From Cyclobacterium roseum (lineage in GTDB: Bacteria > Bacteroidota > Bacteroidia > Cytophagales > Cyclobacteriaceae): a stretch of 64,000 nt of DNA. Shown in pieces: positions 1 to 7,774 of the stretch (positions within the stretch are counted from its first letter, which is position 1; every line of letters begins with the position of its first letter). The notes beneath the pieces were generated by a model, which was not told where the DNA came from, ran no database searches, and was given only the letters and a program-made list of their open reading frames with translations. The stretch lies in contig NZ_WNKF01000004.1 of the NCBI RefSeq assembly GCF_010119225.1, forward strand, positions 1 to 64,000, given 5' to 3'. A program made the position numbers and the translations under genes.

Positions 1-478
1 GAGCTACGAACACCCTTATATTCACTTAAATTCCTTATATGGTTAAAAAAAAGGGGAACCATATAAGCGATATAAGGGCATGGAAGGAGCTACGAACACC
101 CTTATATTCACTTAAATTCCTTATATGGTTAAAAAAAAGGGGAACCATATAAGCGATATAAGGGCATGGAAGGAGCTACGAACACCCTTATATTCACTTA
201 AATTCCTTATATGGTTAAAAAAAAAGGAACCATATAAGCGATATAAGGGCATGGAAGGAGCTACGAATACCCTTATATTCACTTAAATTCCTTATATGGT
301 TAAAAAAAAAGGAACCATATAAGCGATATAAGGGCATGGAAGGAGCTACGAATACCCTTATATTCACTTAAATTCCTTATATGGTTAAAAAAAAAGGAAC
401 CATATAAGCGATATAAGGGCATGGAAGGGGCTACGGTCAGCTTATATTTTCTTAAATACCTTATATGGTTTAAAAAAA
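1..478. repeat. Tandem array of 85-86 bp hairpin-forming units (five full, one degenerate)
   Basis: Units begin at 1, 87, 173, 258 and 343, with a diverged sixth from about 428; the array probably continues left of the window. Each unit has the arm CCTTATATGGTT, an A-rich loop and the complementary arm AACCATATAAG, so a 10-12 bp stem can form. A second stem pairs ATATAAGGG with the CCCTTATAT of the next half unit. Units are almost identical apart from the length of the A-run (7-9 A) and a C/T change. This suggests recent amplification or gene conversion. The same motif recurs at about 995-1340, 2935-3070 and 9860-10515. Confidence 0.95.
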
Positions 479-544
479 AATGTAATAATCTAATATTTTT
501 TATGAGAAAGGCTTAATTTTATTTGGATCCATAATTTTGAAGGC

Positions 545-961
545 ATGAGGATAACCAAGCGTTTCTTAACGGACCTGGTATATCAGGTCAATGGGGCCGC
601 CATAGAGGTCCATAAAGCCCTCGGACCCGGGCTTTTTGAAAGTGTTTATCAAAAATGCATGATTCAAGAGTTTCGCCTGAGAGGCCTACACTTCCAGTCC
701 GAGATACGGGTACCCGTAAACTACAAGGGCCACACCCTTGAAACAGCGTTGCGCTGTGATTTTTTTATTGAAAACATTCTGGTTGTGGAGCTAAAAGCCG
801 TAGAAAAGGTATTACCTGTTCACGAAGCCCAGCTTATCACCTACATGAAACTTCTGAATTCCCCAGAAGGCTTGCTAATCAATTTTAATACCAGCCATAT
901 TTTTAACGAAGGCCAGAAAACCTACGTGAATGAACTATATAGAGATCTCGAGGATGAGTGA
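545..961 (+). CDS. GxxExxY family protein (PD-(D/E)XK nuclease-like, PDDEXK_3)
   Basis: This 138-residue protein carries the name-giving motif GLFESVY (Gly29, Glu32, Tyr35). It also has a PD-(D/E)XK-type core: Asp72, then Glu82-Leu-Lys84 inside a hydrophobic strand, with a downstream HEAQLITY segment (residues 93-100). The length fits the family. By fold it should be a small Mg-dependent nuclease or nuclease-derived binding protein; no substrate is established. The gene is a single ORF starting at ATG 545 and is enclosed on both sides by the same hairpin repeat family, with no other gene in between. From memory, GxxExxY genes in Bacteroidota are often repeat-associated; that the protein acts on the repeats is inference. 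There is no frameshift and the key residues are intact. Confidence 0.9.
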   Translation: MRITKRFLTDLVYQVNGAAIEVHKALGPGLFESVYQKCMIQEFRLRGLHFQSEIRVPVNYKGHTLETALRCDFFIENILVVELKAVEKVLPVHEAQLITYMKLLNSPEGLLINFNTSHIFNEGQKTYVNELYRDLEDE

Positions 962-989
962 TTGAAAAACTAAAAGGAAAAAATCTAAC

Positions 990-1345
990 AACAGGCTACA
1001 TGGTTTAAAAAAAATGGAACCATATAAGGGATATAAGGACATGGAAGGGCCTGCGAACAAGCTTATATTTTCTTAAATAACTTATATGGTTTTAAAAAAA
1101 AGGGGAACCATATAAGCGATATAAGGGCATGGAAGGAGCTACGAACACCCTTATATTCACTTAAATTCCTTATATGGTTAAAAAAAAGGGAACCATATAA
1201 GGGATATAAGGACATGGAAGGGGGCTCCAAACACCCTGATATTCCCTTAAATTCCTTATATGGTTTAGAAAAATTGAAACCATATAAGGGATATAAGGAC
1301 ATGGAAGGGGCTCCAAACACCCTGATATTCCCTTAAATTCCTCCC
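990..1345. repeat. Second hairpin-repeat array, four variable units
   Basis: Four imperfect units follow the GxxExxY gene, with the core AACCATATAAG-N-GATATAAGG starting near 1014, 1107, 1192 and 1278. They differ more from each other than those of the first array: some have GGGATATAAGGACATGG instead of CGATATAAGGGCATGG, and the spacers change to GGCTCCAAACACCCTGATATTCCC-like sequence. The array ends abruptly around 1345, where coding-like sequence begins without a spacer. Confidence 0.9.
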
Positions 1346-1347
1346 AT

Positions 1348-1503
1348 GTGGGAAAAGCCGCCTGCCAACGGTGTAACAAACGCCCCTATGCCCACCTGAT
1401 CGCTGAGATAAATCGGCTGATCGCCGATGGGGTGCACCGGGCCAAACCTTCCGCAATACGAAGAATAAAGCTTTTGACAGTTTCTACCAAAAATATTTCC
1501 TAA
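1348..1503 (+). pseudogene. Possible C-terminal remnant of an unrecognised gene
   Basis: Directly after the last repeat unit a frame stays open from GTG 1348 to TAA 1501-1503 and reads like a real protein tail: it has a CQRC pair, then RPYAHLIAEINRL and a basic end (RRIKLL). The open frame extends back into the repeat (to about 1297), which is not protein-like. The most economical reading is that a repeat element joined or replaced the 5' part of a gene. I do not recognise the family. It could also be a chance open frame of 52 codons. Confidence 0.35.
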
Positions 1504-1587
1504 CTTACTGAGTATCTATTCACTTGTGCTGATTTGGTTTTTTACGATCAAAACTCCCATTTCCTGATCACCTAACGATAAACGACC

Positions 1588-2934
1588 ATGAATAAAATAA
1601 TCGTAGGAATGCTTGCCCTTGGTTTGGTTGCCGTATCCGTACAGGCGCAGCAGGCAGATGTGAGAGCCGCTAAGCGAGCACTGGCCGCATACAATCTCGA
1701 TCCTCATGCTTCTAAAGAAAGGCTTCGCGAAGCAATCGAGGCCATTTTGCCGGAGCCTACTGGTGAAGATGTTTCCGATCCGAAATACTACATCCTGAAA
1801 GGGGAAATATTGAACACGCTGGCGACACAGATCGTAACTGTGAAACAGACCGGCCTGGGTTCTCTAGAGGAACTTCCGCAGGTAGACGGGGTAGCGCTAA
1901 AGGCTTTTAAAGCCTTGACAACGGCTGTGGAAAAGCATGCGCAAGCTGTAAATTCGCCTGGTTATCTTCTTCGGGACGCGATAAAAGGTATCCAAGAAGC
2001 GCAAGCCCACCTGTACAACTTTGGGGTATACGCCTTCGAAGTCCAGGACTACGGATCGGCTTATCTACACTTCTCGTTGGGTCTGGCTTCCCATGAAATC
2101 CTAAAGAAAGAAGGCCAGGGAAGCGTGTTGGATGATGCTTACGCCATGATGGACCAGAAATACATTACGGGCCTGGCGGCCCTTAACAACCAGATGCCCG
2201 AAGCGGCCAAGCCGCTTTTTGAAGAACTCTACCAGGCGAATTACGATAATCCAGCTATCTATGAAGCCTTGTATACCGTCCATGCCAGCGGCGAAGCCGC
2301 TAACTTGGATGCCGCCTATTGGTACCTGAAGACCGGTCGGGAAAGATATCCCGATGACGCATCCCTGCTGTTTGCCGAAATCAATCACTTCCTGAAACAA
2401 AACCGACTCGATGAACTCATTGATAAATTGAAAACGGCCATTATCCGAGAACCAAACAACCCGGCACTCTATATCACGCTGGGCGGCGTATACGATAACT
2501 TGTACCAGCGCGAATCCGCTTCCGGAAACAGCGACAGGGCAAGTAATTACTTCGACCAAGCCTTCAATTATTACAATCAGAGCCTGGAAAAAGATCCAAC
2601 CAATTTCGACGCACTGTATAGCACCGGTACCCTGTACTACAACCGCGCTGCTACCCTGACCATGGCACTCAGTGAACTGTCCTCCGACAGTAGCACGGCG
2701 GGTATGGAGAAATACGAAGCCATGGAAGCCGAGGTATTCGCTGCATTTGACAAGGCGCTTCCTTATTTCCAGAAGGCGGAAAGGGTCAATCCGAACAGCG
2801 TTGAGACGCTCATTGCGCTAAAGGAAATTTACGCCAGAAATAATGAACCGGAAACTTCCAATGCCTTAAACGAGCGCCTGGAGAACCTGCAGCATGGCGG
2901 CACCAATGAAACCTCTTTCTTCAATGGTTTCTAA
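1588..2934 (+). CDS. Secreted tetratricopeptide-repeat protein
   Basis: This 448-residue protein has an N-terminal signal peptide (MNKIIVGMLALGLVAVSVQA, cleavage near residue 20), so it is exported to the periplasm or outer membrane. The rest is helical with TPR-like repeats, clearest from about residue 190 to 430 (segments such as PEAAKPLFEEL, AIYEALYTVHASG, PALYITLGGVYDNLY, YFQKAERVNPNSVETLIAL). TPR proteins hold partner proteins; no enzymatic domain is visible. The stop codon abuts another copy of the hairpin repeat, and arrays lie on both sides, so the gene is monocistronic. The exact partner cannot be predicted. Confidence 0.85.
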   Translation: MNKIIVGMLALGLVAVSVQAQQADVRAAKRALAAYNLDPHASKERLREAIEAILPEPTGEDVSDPKYYILKGEILNTLATQIVTVKQTGLGSLEELPQVDGVALKAFKALTTAVEKHAQAVNSPGYLLRDAIKGIQEAQAHLYNFGVYAFEVQDYGSAYLHFSLGLASHEILKKEGQGSVLDDAYAMMDQKYITGLAALNNQMPEAAKPLFEELYQANYDNPAIYEALYTVHASGEAANLDAAYWYLKTGRERYPDDASLLFAEINHFLKQNRLDELIDKLKTAIIREPNNPALYITLGGVYDNLYQRESASGNSDRASNYFDQAFNYYNQSLEKDPTNFDALYSTGTLYYNRAATLTMALSELSSDSSTAGMEKYEAMEAEVFAAFDKALPYFQKAERVNPNSVETLIALKEIYARNNEPETSNALNERLENLQHGGTNETSFFNGF

Positions 2935-3072
2935 AATACCTTATCGGGTTTAAAAAAAGAGGAACCATATAAGGGATATAAGGACATGGAAGGGCCTGCG
3001 AACAACTTATATTTTCTTAAACACCTTATATGGTTTAAAAAATAGGGAACCATATAGGGGCATATTAGGGGT
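2932..3072. repeat. Third hairpin-repeat cluster, two degenerate units
   Basis: Two units of the same family begin at the stop codon of the TPR gene. The first has GAACCATATAAGGGATATAAGG near 2963. The second arm pair is CACCTTATATGGTTT near 3021 with GGGAACCATATAGGGG near 3046. Decay is greater than in the arrays at 1-478 and 990-1345. Nothing gene-like is seen from 3072 to 3230. Confidence 0.85.
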
Positions 3073-3230
3073 TTCATTAAATTTAATTTTCTCAAGTTCC
3101 TTAATACAGTGTAAAAATGTTATTCCATATTCGAATACGGAATATTCACGATTATCAAACCAGGATAGCTTTGATTTAAGCACCAATTTGCTAAGGTTAT
3201 ATTTTTGCCTTCATAAAAAAATACGAACCC

Positions 3231-3522
3231 CTAGCTGATTTTATGCTGCATTAATTCCGCCAGGCTGTTGGTAAAGGGAAAGACTTCATCGGCGAGAGCG
3301 GGGGTTTGGGAGATTTCCGGATTGAGGCGTATAAGGGCGGCCGTTAATTCGGATTCTACCAATACTTCATTCACCCCCCGCTGAATTTCATGGGTGGATT
3401 TTGTATTCCCAGGCAGTCCCATAGCCCACTTTTTCTTCCTGCACACCAGAGGCATTCAAATTCACCCCACCTAGCTGGTGGATAATGTAATGTTCTACGC
3501 TATCGAGGTCATTAAATCCCAT
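3231..3522 (-). pseudogene. hsdR: N-terminal fragment of a type I restriction subunit R, frameshifted
   Basis: From ATG 3522 the minus strand reads MGFNDLDSVEHYIIHQLGG, continues to about 3390 and meets TGA. After a shift of frame it resumes with NEVLVESELTAALIRLNPEI up to LADEV, followed by a foreign tail and a stop at 3231. The first half resembles HsdR starts and LVESELxxALIRLNPEI is a conserved N-terminal HsdR segment. A full HsdR has about 1000 residues, so both the helicase and most of the nuclease domain are gone. It starts 19 bp after the stop of the winged-helix gene. No hsdM or hsdS is in the window. It cannot encode a working enzyme. Confidence 0.75.
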
Positions 3523-3541
3523 CAGCCACTTTGTGTGTTAT

Positions 3542-4054
3542 TTAGCATATCCGTTTTTTGAGTTCCTCCACGGCAAGGTTTCGTTCTCGTGCTTTACCTA
3601 CCCTGAGCGCATCGCACAGCGCCATTACTTCATAAAAAGCCTGATCTTTGAGGCAGGCCGCTGGCACACTTGGATAGAGAGGCTCAATGGCCTGACCTCT
3701 CACATTACCTTTATGGTGAGGCCAAACATAAGGCACATCACTCATGATCTCGTTGCTTAGCGGAGGTGCGGCATGGGCAGTAGGCACGCCTCTTGCCAAT
3801 GCACCGGGCTGCTGAGGATATACATAGCGCAGCCCATATTGCAAAAAATCCATTGTCGCCTGTCGCATTACCTGCTTTTTGTTTTGAAAAAGCAACCCGG
3901 CAATGGACGAGCGATTAAGACTCTCGCTTACCTCACTTGCGCTTATCTCCAATTCCTGAGAAAGATCTTTCATGGTCCAGGCTTGCTCGTGTTTGATGGC
4001 GATTTTGAGTAAGATAACGATGTCCTGAGGCCGCATGCCACTGTGCTTTTTCAT
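3542..4054 (-). CDS. Winged helix-turn-helix transcriptional regulator
   Basis: In this 170-residue protein, residues 1-65 look like a winged helix of the MarR/IclR type: QDIVILLKIAI, then TMKDLSQELEISASEVSESLNRSSIAGLL, with the recognition helix in SEVSESLNR. The remainder has a proline-rich stretch (VYPQQPGALARGVPTAHAAPPLS) and a helical C-terminus ending ELKKRIC; I recognise no effector domain. Upstream, at 4100-4118, is a perfect 19-bp palindrome that is a natural operator, so autoregulation is likely. The downstream gene on the same strand is the hsdR remnant, suggesting that it once controlled a restriction locus. The precise family is unknown to me. Confidence 0.75.
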   Translation of the reverse strand: MKKHSGMRPQDIVILLKIAIKHEQAWTMKDLSQELEISASEVSESLNRSSIAGLLFQNKKQVMRQATMDFLQYGLRYVYPQQPGALARGVPTAHAAPPLSNEIMSDVPYVWPHHKGNVRGQAIEPLYPSVPAACLKDQAFYEVMALCDALRVGKARERNLAVEELKKRIC

Positions 4055-4345
4055 TGAATGCGTGTTTTGCTTTCAAGTAAAGATAAGATTTAAATTCTTA
4101 ATTCGCGAATCGCGAATTGCAATAAATCAAAAAATGTGTATTTATAACTCCGATGCCTTTTATATGATTTACAAATAAATTGCTTGCTCGTAATCTCTTT
4201 TGGGGATTTGTACAGCAGTATTCTGACTTCCTTCAAATTTTGCAGACACATATCTTTGTGGGTAGATCATTCGTTTTGACATTTACGATTCGAGGAATGA
4301 AGGGTAGCTAATGGAATATTCCACGTTTGTTTTTACTATTATCTT
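4055..4345. other. Intergenic stretch between the regulator and the DUF3883 gene
   Basis: Apart from the palindrome at 4100-4118 nothing coding is seen. The sequence is AT-rich. It holds the upstream region of the winged-helix gene and the 3' side of the DUF3883 gene. No clear terminator hairpin was found. Confidence 0.5.
4100..4118. promoter_or_regulatory. Perfect 19-bp palindrome, candidate operator of the winged-helix gene
   Basis: The sequence AATTCGCGAATCGCGAATT is a perfect odd-centred palindrome 46 bp upstream of the start codon of the minus-strand regulator. Its GC-rich TTCGCGA half sites stand out in an AT-rich intergenic stretch. Position and symmetry suit binding of a dimeric winged-helix protein. 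Confidence 0.6.
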
Positions 4346-5182
4346 TTAAAAATATCCCTTAAATGTTATAGGGACTGATGTGCAAATCGTGTCCAAACCT
4401 CCATTTTTAAGAAACATTTTTGCATCTTTTTCAAAGTTAAATAACCGGTACAAGTAATAGTCATTCGATTTTTGTTTTGAGAACTGCAACTCATTTCTAG
4501 AGAAAAAAAATGGCGTTTCCTTTCCCAGTTTGGTGGTCTTAACTTCGATGTACTTATCGGTGCCATTTGGGTTTTTTGAAAGAATGTCAAAGCCGGTTCC
4601 ATCTCCCTCTTCCTTTGAAATCCACTTTACTTTATCAGCCAGATTTTCTCTCCCTGAAATCGTGAGTTGCCATTTTTCATATTCTATGACCATTTCTTCT
4701 CCCAGTAAGCCCAGATTCCTGTTTTTCTGTTCCTTTTCTAAATAATTAATTTTGATTGGGTTTCTGGTATAGGCCGGTGATGGTTCCTCAAATTTGTTAA
4801 TTCCGGAGGGAGCTTCTACTATTAAGTTTTTAAAATTCTTTTTCGTTGATGTTTGATTTATTTCCTTTTCTGCAAATTGCTTGAATTGTTCCTCTATTGA
4901 CTGATGATCTTTGAGATAACCAATTACTATTTCTTCTAATATCATCTGATAATTATAACGTGGTAAATACCCCTTTAGGTAAGGCTGACCAAGGTTGATC
5001 AAAACGGCACTGATGTTCTGGTGCTTAAATTCAATAGACCCTTCAGAACGACTTGAAAGCAAAGGCAGCAATTTTTTCCTGTGCTCTGACTTCTTGTATT
5101 CCTGACCGGACAATTCTTTTTTAAGCATGCTGAAATAATCAGCTACAATCAACTCCACTTCGATGTTAGACCATGCGCTCAT
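4346..5182 (-). CDS. DUF3883 (NO VEIN C-terminal-like) nuclease-fold protein
   Basis: This 278-residue protein has an N-terminal part (WSNIEVELIVADYFSMLKKEL, then KKSEHRKKLLPLL, SIEFKHQNISAVLINLG and YLPRYNYQ) that is a module often found in front of HNH or DUF3883 domains. From about residue 155 comes the DUF3883 domain: GLLGEEMVIEYE, then GTGFDILS and YIEVKTTKLG. The last two supply the Asp and Glu-x-Lys of a PD-(D/E)XK site. Such proteins are known near restriction-modification genes. The start codon is 17 bp downstream of a vsr remnant, which suggests that it was the restriction partner of a lost cytosine methyltransferase. The reading frame and motif residues are intact. Confidence 0.8.
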   Translation of the reverse strand: MSAWSNIEVELIVADYFSMLKKELSGQEYKKSEHRKKLLPLLSSRSEGSIEFKHQNISAVLINLGQPYLKGYLPRYNYQMILEEIVIGYLKDHQSIEEQFKQFAEKEINQTSTKKNFKNLIVEAPSGINKFEEPSPAYTRNPIKINYLEKEQKNRNLGLLGEEMVIEYEKWQLTISGRENLADKVKWISKEEGDGTGFDILSKNPNGTDKYIEVKTTKLGKETPFFFSRNELQFSKQKSNDYYLYRLFNFEKDAKMFLKNGGLDTICTSVPITFKGYF

Positions 5183-5199
5183 TTTTTCTTTTAACTAAA

Positions 5200-5322
5200 C
5201 TAACAGAAAGGGAAAACTGGTTTTTGAAGGAATTCCATATCCAGCATTTCCGGTTTGGTATCCTTCCCATTGATCCGGCTCATGTTATAGCTTCTTATTT
5301 CCGGTTCGTGAACGTCTGCCAT
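5200..5322 (-). pseudogene. vsr: N-terminal remnant of very-short-patch repair endonuclease Vsr
   Basis: The minus strand from ATG 5322 reads MADVHEPEIRSYNMSRINGK, then DTKPEML and a diverged end, with TAG at 5200. MADVH...RSYNMSRI.GKDTKPE is the conserved N-terminus of Vsr mismatch endonucleases, which repair T:G mismatches arising from 5-methylcytosine. A full Vsr has about 140 residues, so the nuclease core is missing. The stop lies just before the DUF3883 start. The fragment implies that a cytosine-methylating restriction-modification system once stood here. Confidence 0.8.
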
Positions 5323-5393
5323 GATAAAATTAATTTGTCTTACTGAAATACGGGTGTCTTTGAAATACCAAGGATGGAAGGCGTTAGCTACCC

Positions 5394-6656
5394 CTAATTT
5401 GTTTCGTATTCTAGTCCCGGGAATTTTTCAGTGAATTTATTGATAAGTTTGTATATGTTGCCGATTCCCCAATTTCTTGCAACATAATACCCTTCTCCTT
5501 TATAAATGAGCTCAGGAGCCTCATTTGCTCTGTATTTTCGGTACTTAATTTCCGTGTCTGTAAAATCTTCCTTTTTCTTTAACAGAAAAAAACTGCAACT
5601 TTTGTCCTCCCTTAAAAAGCTGATAACATTGTCGTCAATAAGGCCTTTGGCTTCCAGCAAGTTAATGGTCTGAAGTCCAATGTCAGATTTTTTAAAATTT
5701 CTGCTAAAAATTTCCCCATTGTATTTTAGGTTATAGGTACTTCGATCTCTGTCAGAGGATAAACTGTCCAGGGCTTCTTTAATATTTTCCCTTGTATCTT
5801 TTTCCTGTTCCGGATCAGAACTAATAGCGTACAGGGACGCCAATATTAATTTTTGATTTTTTTCCCAAAAACTGGATAATAGTTTTCTTTCCTCATTACC
5901 GAGTGCCATAATTAATTCCTGTTTGTGTCCATCAGCTTCTTCGTTAATCGAAGGTTGACTTAAGGATTTTAAATATTCGGTTAATATATTCTCTGTACGC
6001 GCTGAAATATTTTGGTTTAATGCGGGTTCAATCAAGTAATCTACAATAGATTGGTAATTAACTTGAATAAACTCTTTGCAGTTACATTCTGGCTCGGTTA
6101 GTTCTATTAGTTCAAGCGTTGAGATAGGGGTTAAGTAAATATAGATGACAATATTGTCCTCATTTTCTGAAGGATTAAAGTATCTGAAGTAGCTGTTCGT
6201 TTGGTCGTTGTTCTCTCTGCTTTCAACTTTATTTTCAATAACCAATCGTATGTTCTTCGTTTTTCCCGCAATTAAAAGGGTCAATTCAATATAGATGTCA
6301 AGTCTCCCAAAATTTTTAATCGAGTATTCTGGCTTAACGTAAAGCCTTTCAATGAAGTAGTCCTCTGTCACAAAAGAATTGAAAAGGTCGCGGTGCTTGC
6401 TTTTTAGCTTATCACTGCTAAATTTCAAAATAATGTCTAAAAATTTCTTGATCGGAAATTCGCCCAAATTATGGCTCTCCAGGTTCCCTAACAACCAGGC
6501 AAGAAATCCGCTATGGCTGATTTCCCTTCGGCTAACGCCCAATATTTCTGAAAATGACTTGGAATAGTAAAAGTTTTCCAACTTTTGGAAGTCGGGGTCA
6601 TTCTTAAATTTTATAATCTCATCCCTGATTTGATCTATCGTGAAATTATCTGTCAT
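5394..6656 (-). CDS. PD-(D/E)XK nuclease superfamily protein (PDDEXK_4-like)
   Basis: This 420-residue protein has an N-terminal part (residues 20-60: FYYSKSFSEILGVSRREISH, then SGFLAWLLG) followed near residues 115-145 by GRLDIYIEL and IRLVIENKVESREN. This gives the Asp ... Glu-Asn-Lys arrangement of the PDDEXK_4 family. A QTNSYFRYF segment follows. The C-terminal half (EERKLLSSFWEKNQK onward) has no motif I recognise. The protein could be a solitary defence nuclease; its substrate is unknown. It lies on the same strand as the vsr remnant and DUF3883 gene with a 71-bp gap to the remnant, so the three may be one old defence transcript. Confidence 0.75.
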   Translation of the reverse strand: MTDNFTIDQIRDEIIKFKNDPDFQKLENFYYSKSFSEILGVSRREISHSGFLAWLLGNLESHNLGEFPIKKFLDIILKFSSDKLKSKHRDLFNSFVTEDYFIERLYVKPEYSIKNFGRLDIYIELTLLIAGKTKNIRLVIENKVESRENNDQTNSYFRYFNPSENEDNIVIYIYLTPISTLELIELTEPECNCKEFIQVNYQSIVDYLIEPALNQNISARTENILTEYLKSLSQPSINEEADGHKQELIMALGNEERKLLSSFWEKNQKLILASLYAISSDPEQEKDTRENIKEALDSLSSDRDRSTYNLKYNGEIFSRNFKKSDIGLQTINLLEAKGLIDDNVISFLREDKSCSFFLLKKKEDFTDTEIKYRKYRANEAPELIYKGEGYYVARNWGIGNIYKLINKFTEKFPGLEYETN

Positions 6657-7006
6657 TACTCTTTTCGATTCATCCTACTTGCTTACCCCCCAAAAACATT
6701 CCCAGGTAGCTTACTGCTTACAAAGCACCAGATCTTCCCAACTTCATTAGTCAAAAAATCCTGCATTTCCTCCCGTAAATTCCCTAACAAGATAGGGGAA
6801 ATTTTTAGAACGGGGAAGTTGATGGGCCGGAAAAATTACCCCGCGACGCATCCCCAAAAGAGCTTATCGAAATCGTGCTAGGGACTACCTTCAATATCTG
6901 ATCATTTTAAAGCCGGGAATAATAGCCCCAGTCGCTATTTTTTGGCCAACCTCAAAATAGAATTCCATTCATTGAGGGCTTCATCCAGGCGGGTAAATGC
7001 CTGGTT
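6657..7006. other. Non-coding stretch between the nuclease gene and the LytTR regulator
   Basis: No convincing gene is present. On the minus strand a short frame immediately after the LytTR stop (about 6938-7003) reads like an amphipathic helix ending RLAKK, too short to assign. The rest has no repeat copies and no obvious hairpin. Confidence 0.4.
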
Positions 7007-7774
7007 TCAGCTATTCAGCCACTTCTTAAAATCTGCGGAACGGTCGATGCTTACGATGGCGTCGAAAGGATCCTCGGTTTTGGGATTAAGTTCCAGCTTT
7101 ACCCGGCCCCGGGAGTACGCCACCATGCTCGAAATGGCATCCATCTGGACCAGGTACTTTCGGTTGATCCGAAAAAAACAAGCGGGATCTAGTAGGGCTT
7201 CCAGCTTGTCGAGCGAATACTCCAGGGGAAAGCGACTTCCATCATGGGTGCGGATAAAAATACTTTTGTCCAACACAAAAAAATAGGCAATTTCTTCCAC
7301 GTCCACTTTCTTGAGTTTTTCGCCTATTTGGATCAGGAAGCGTTTTTTATAGTCGGGTTGCCGCCCCTGCATCTGCGCCAACAGGGAATCGAAATCAATT
7401 CCCAGTGCCGATTTCATCTCCCGGTACTTTTGGAGGCTCTGGATCAGATCAGTCCTCCGGATGGGTTTTAAGAGGTAGGAAATACTGTTGAGCTGAAAGG
7501 CCCGGATGGCATATTGATCGTAGGCGGTAGTAAAAATGATGGGGGTGCTCACCTCCACCCGGTCGAAAATGCTAAAGCTAATCCCATCGGAAAGCTGAAT
7601 ATCAAGGAAAATAAGGTCTACCCGATTTTGCTGCAACCAACGGACCGATTCTTTGATGGAGCCCAGTTTGGCCATAATCCGAATATCCGCTGCGGTTTCC
7701 AACAATAGCGATTCCAGTTTCTCGGCCGCTATTTGCTCGTCTTCTATAATTAATACTTTCAGGCTATTCACCAT
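7007..7774 (-). CDS. LytTR-family response regulator
   Basis: This 255-residue protein has an N-terminal receiver domain with the acidic pair Glu11-Asp12, phospho-acceptor Asp58 (FLDIQLSDG) and conserved Lys103 (YLLKPI). Residues from about 145 to 250 form a LytTR DNA-binding domain (KRFLIQIGEKLKKVDVEEIA, then FFRINRKYLVQ). The start codon overlaps the end of the histidine kinase gene by 11 bp, so the two are co-translated partners of one two-component system. Targets are not visible; the neighbouring outer-membrane barrel gene is one possibility. Confidence 0.93.
   Translation of the reverse strand: MVNSLKVLIIEDEQIAAEKLESLLLETAADIRIMAKLGSIKESVRWLQQNRVDLIFLDIQLSDGISFSIFDRVEVSTPIIFTTAYDQYAIRAFQLNSISYLLKPIRRTDLIQSLQKYREMKSALGIDFDSLLAQMQGRQPDYKKRFLIQIGEKLKKVDVEEIAYFFVLDKSIFIRTHDGSRFPLEYSLDKLEALLDPACFFRINRKYLVQMDAISSMVAYSRGRVKLELNPKTEDPFDAIVSIDRSADFKKWLNS

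Noticed and set aside
1-478. Possible CRISPR array
   Set aside because: The repeated unit is contiguous with no unique spacers of constant length, and no cas gene is near.
1063-1456. Open frames on the minus strand inside the hairpin repeats with repeated MSLYPLYG-like text
   Set aside because: They are translations of the tandem repeat itself; the repeated peptide follows the repeat period and varies with the A-run, with no sign of coding constraint.
6938-7003. Short amphipathic frame directly after the LytTR stop
   Set aside because: Only about 22 codons and no start codon; it may be a past C-terminal extension of the regulator but cannot be supported.
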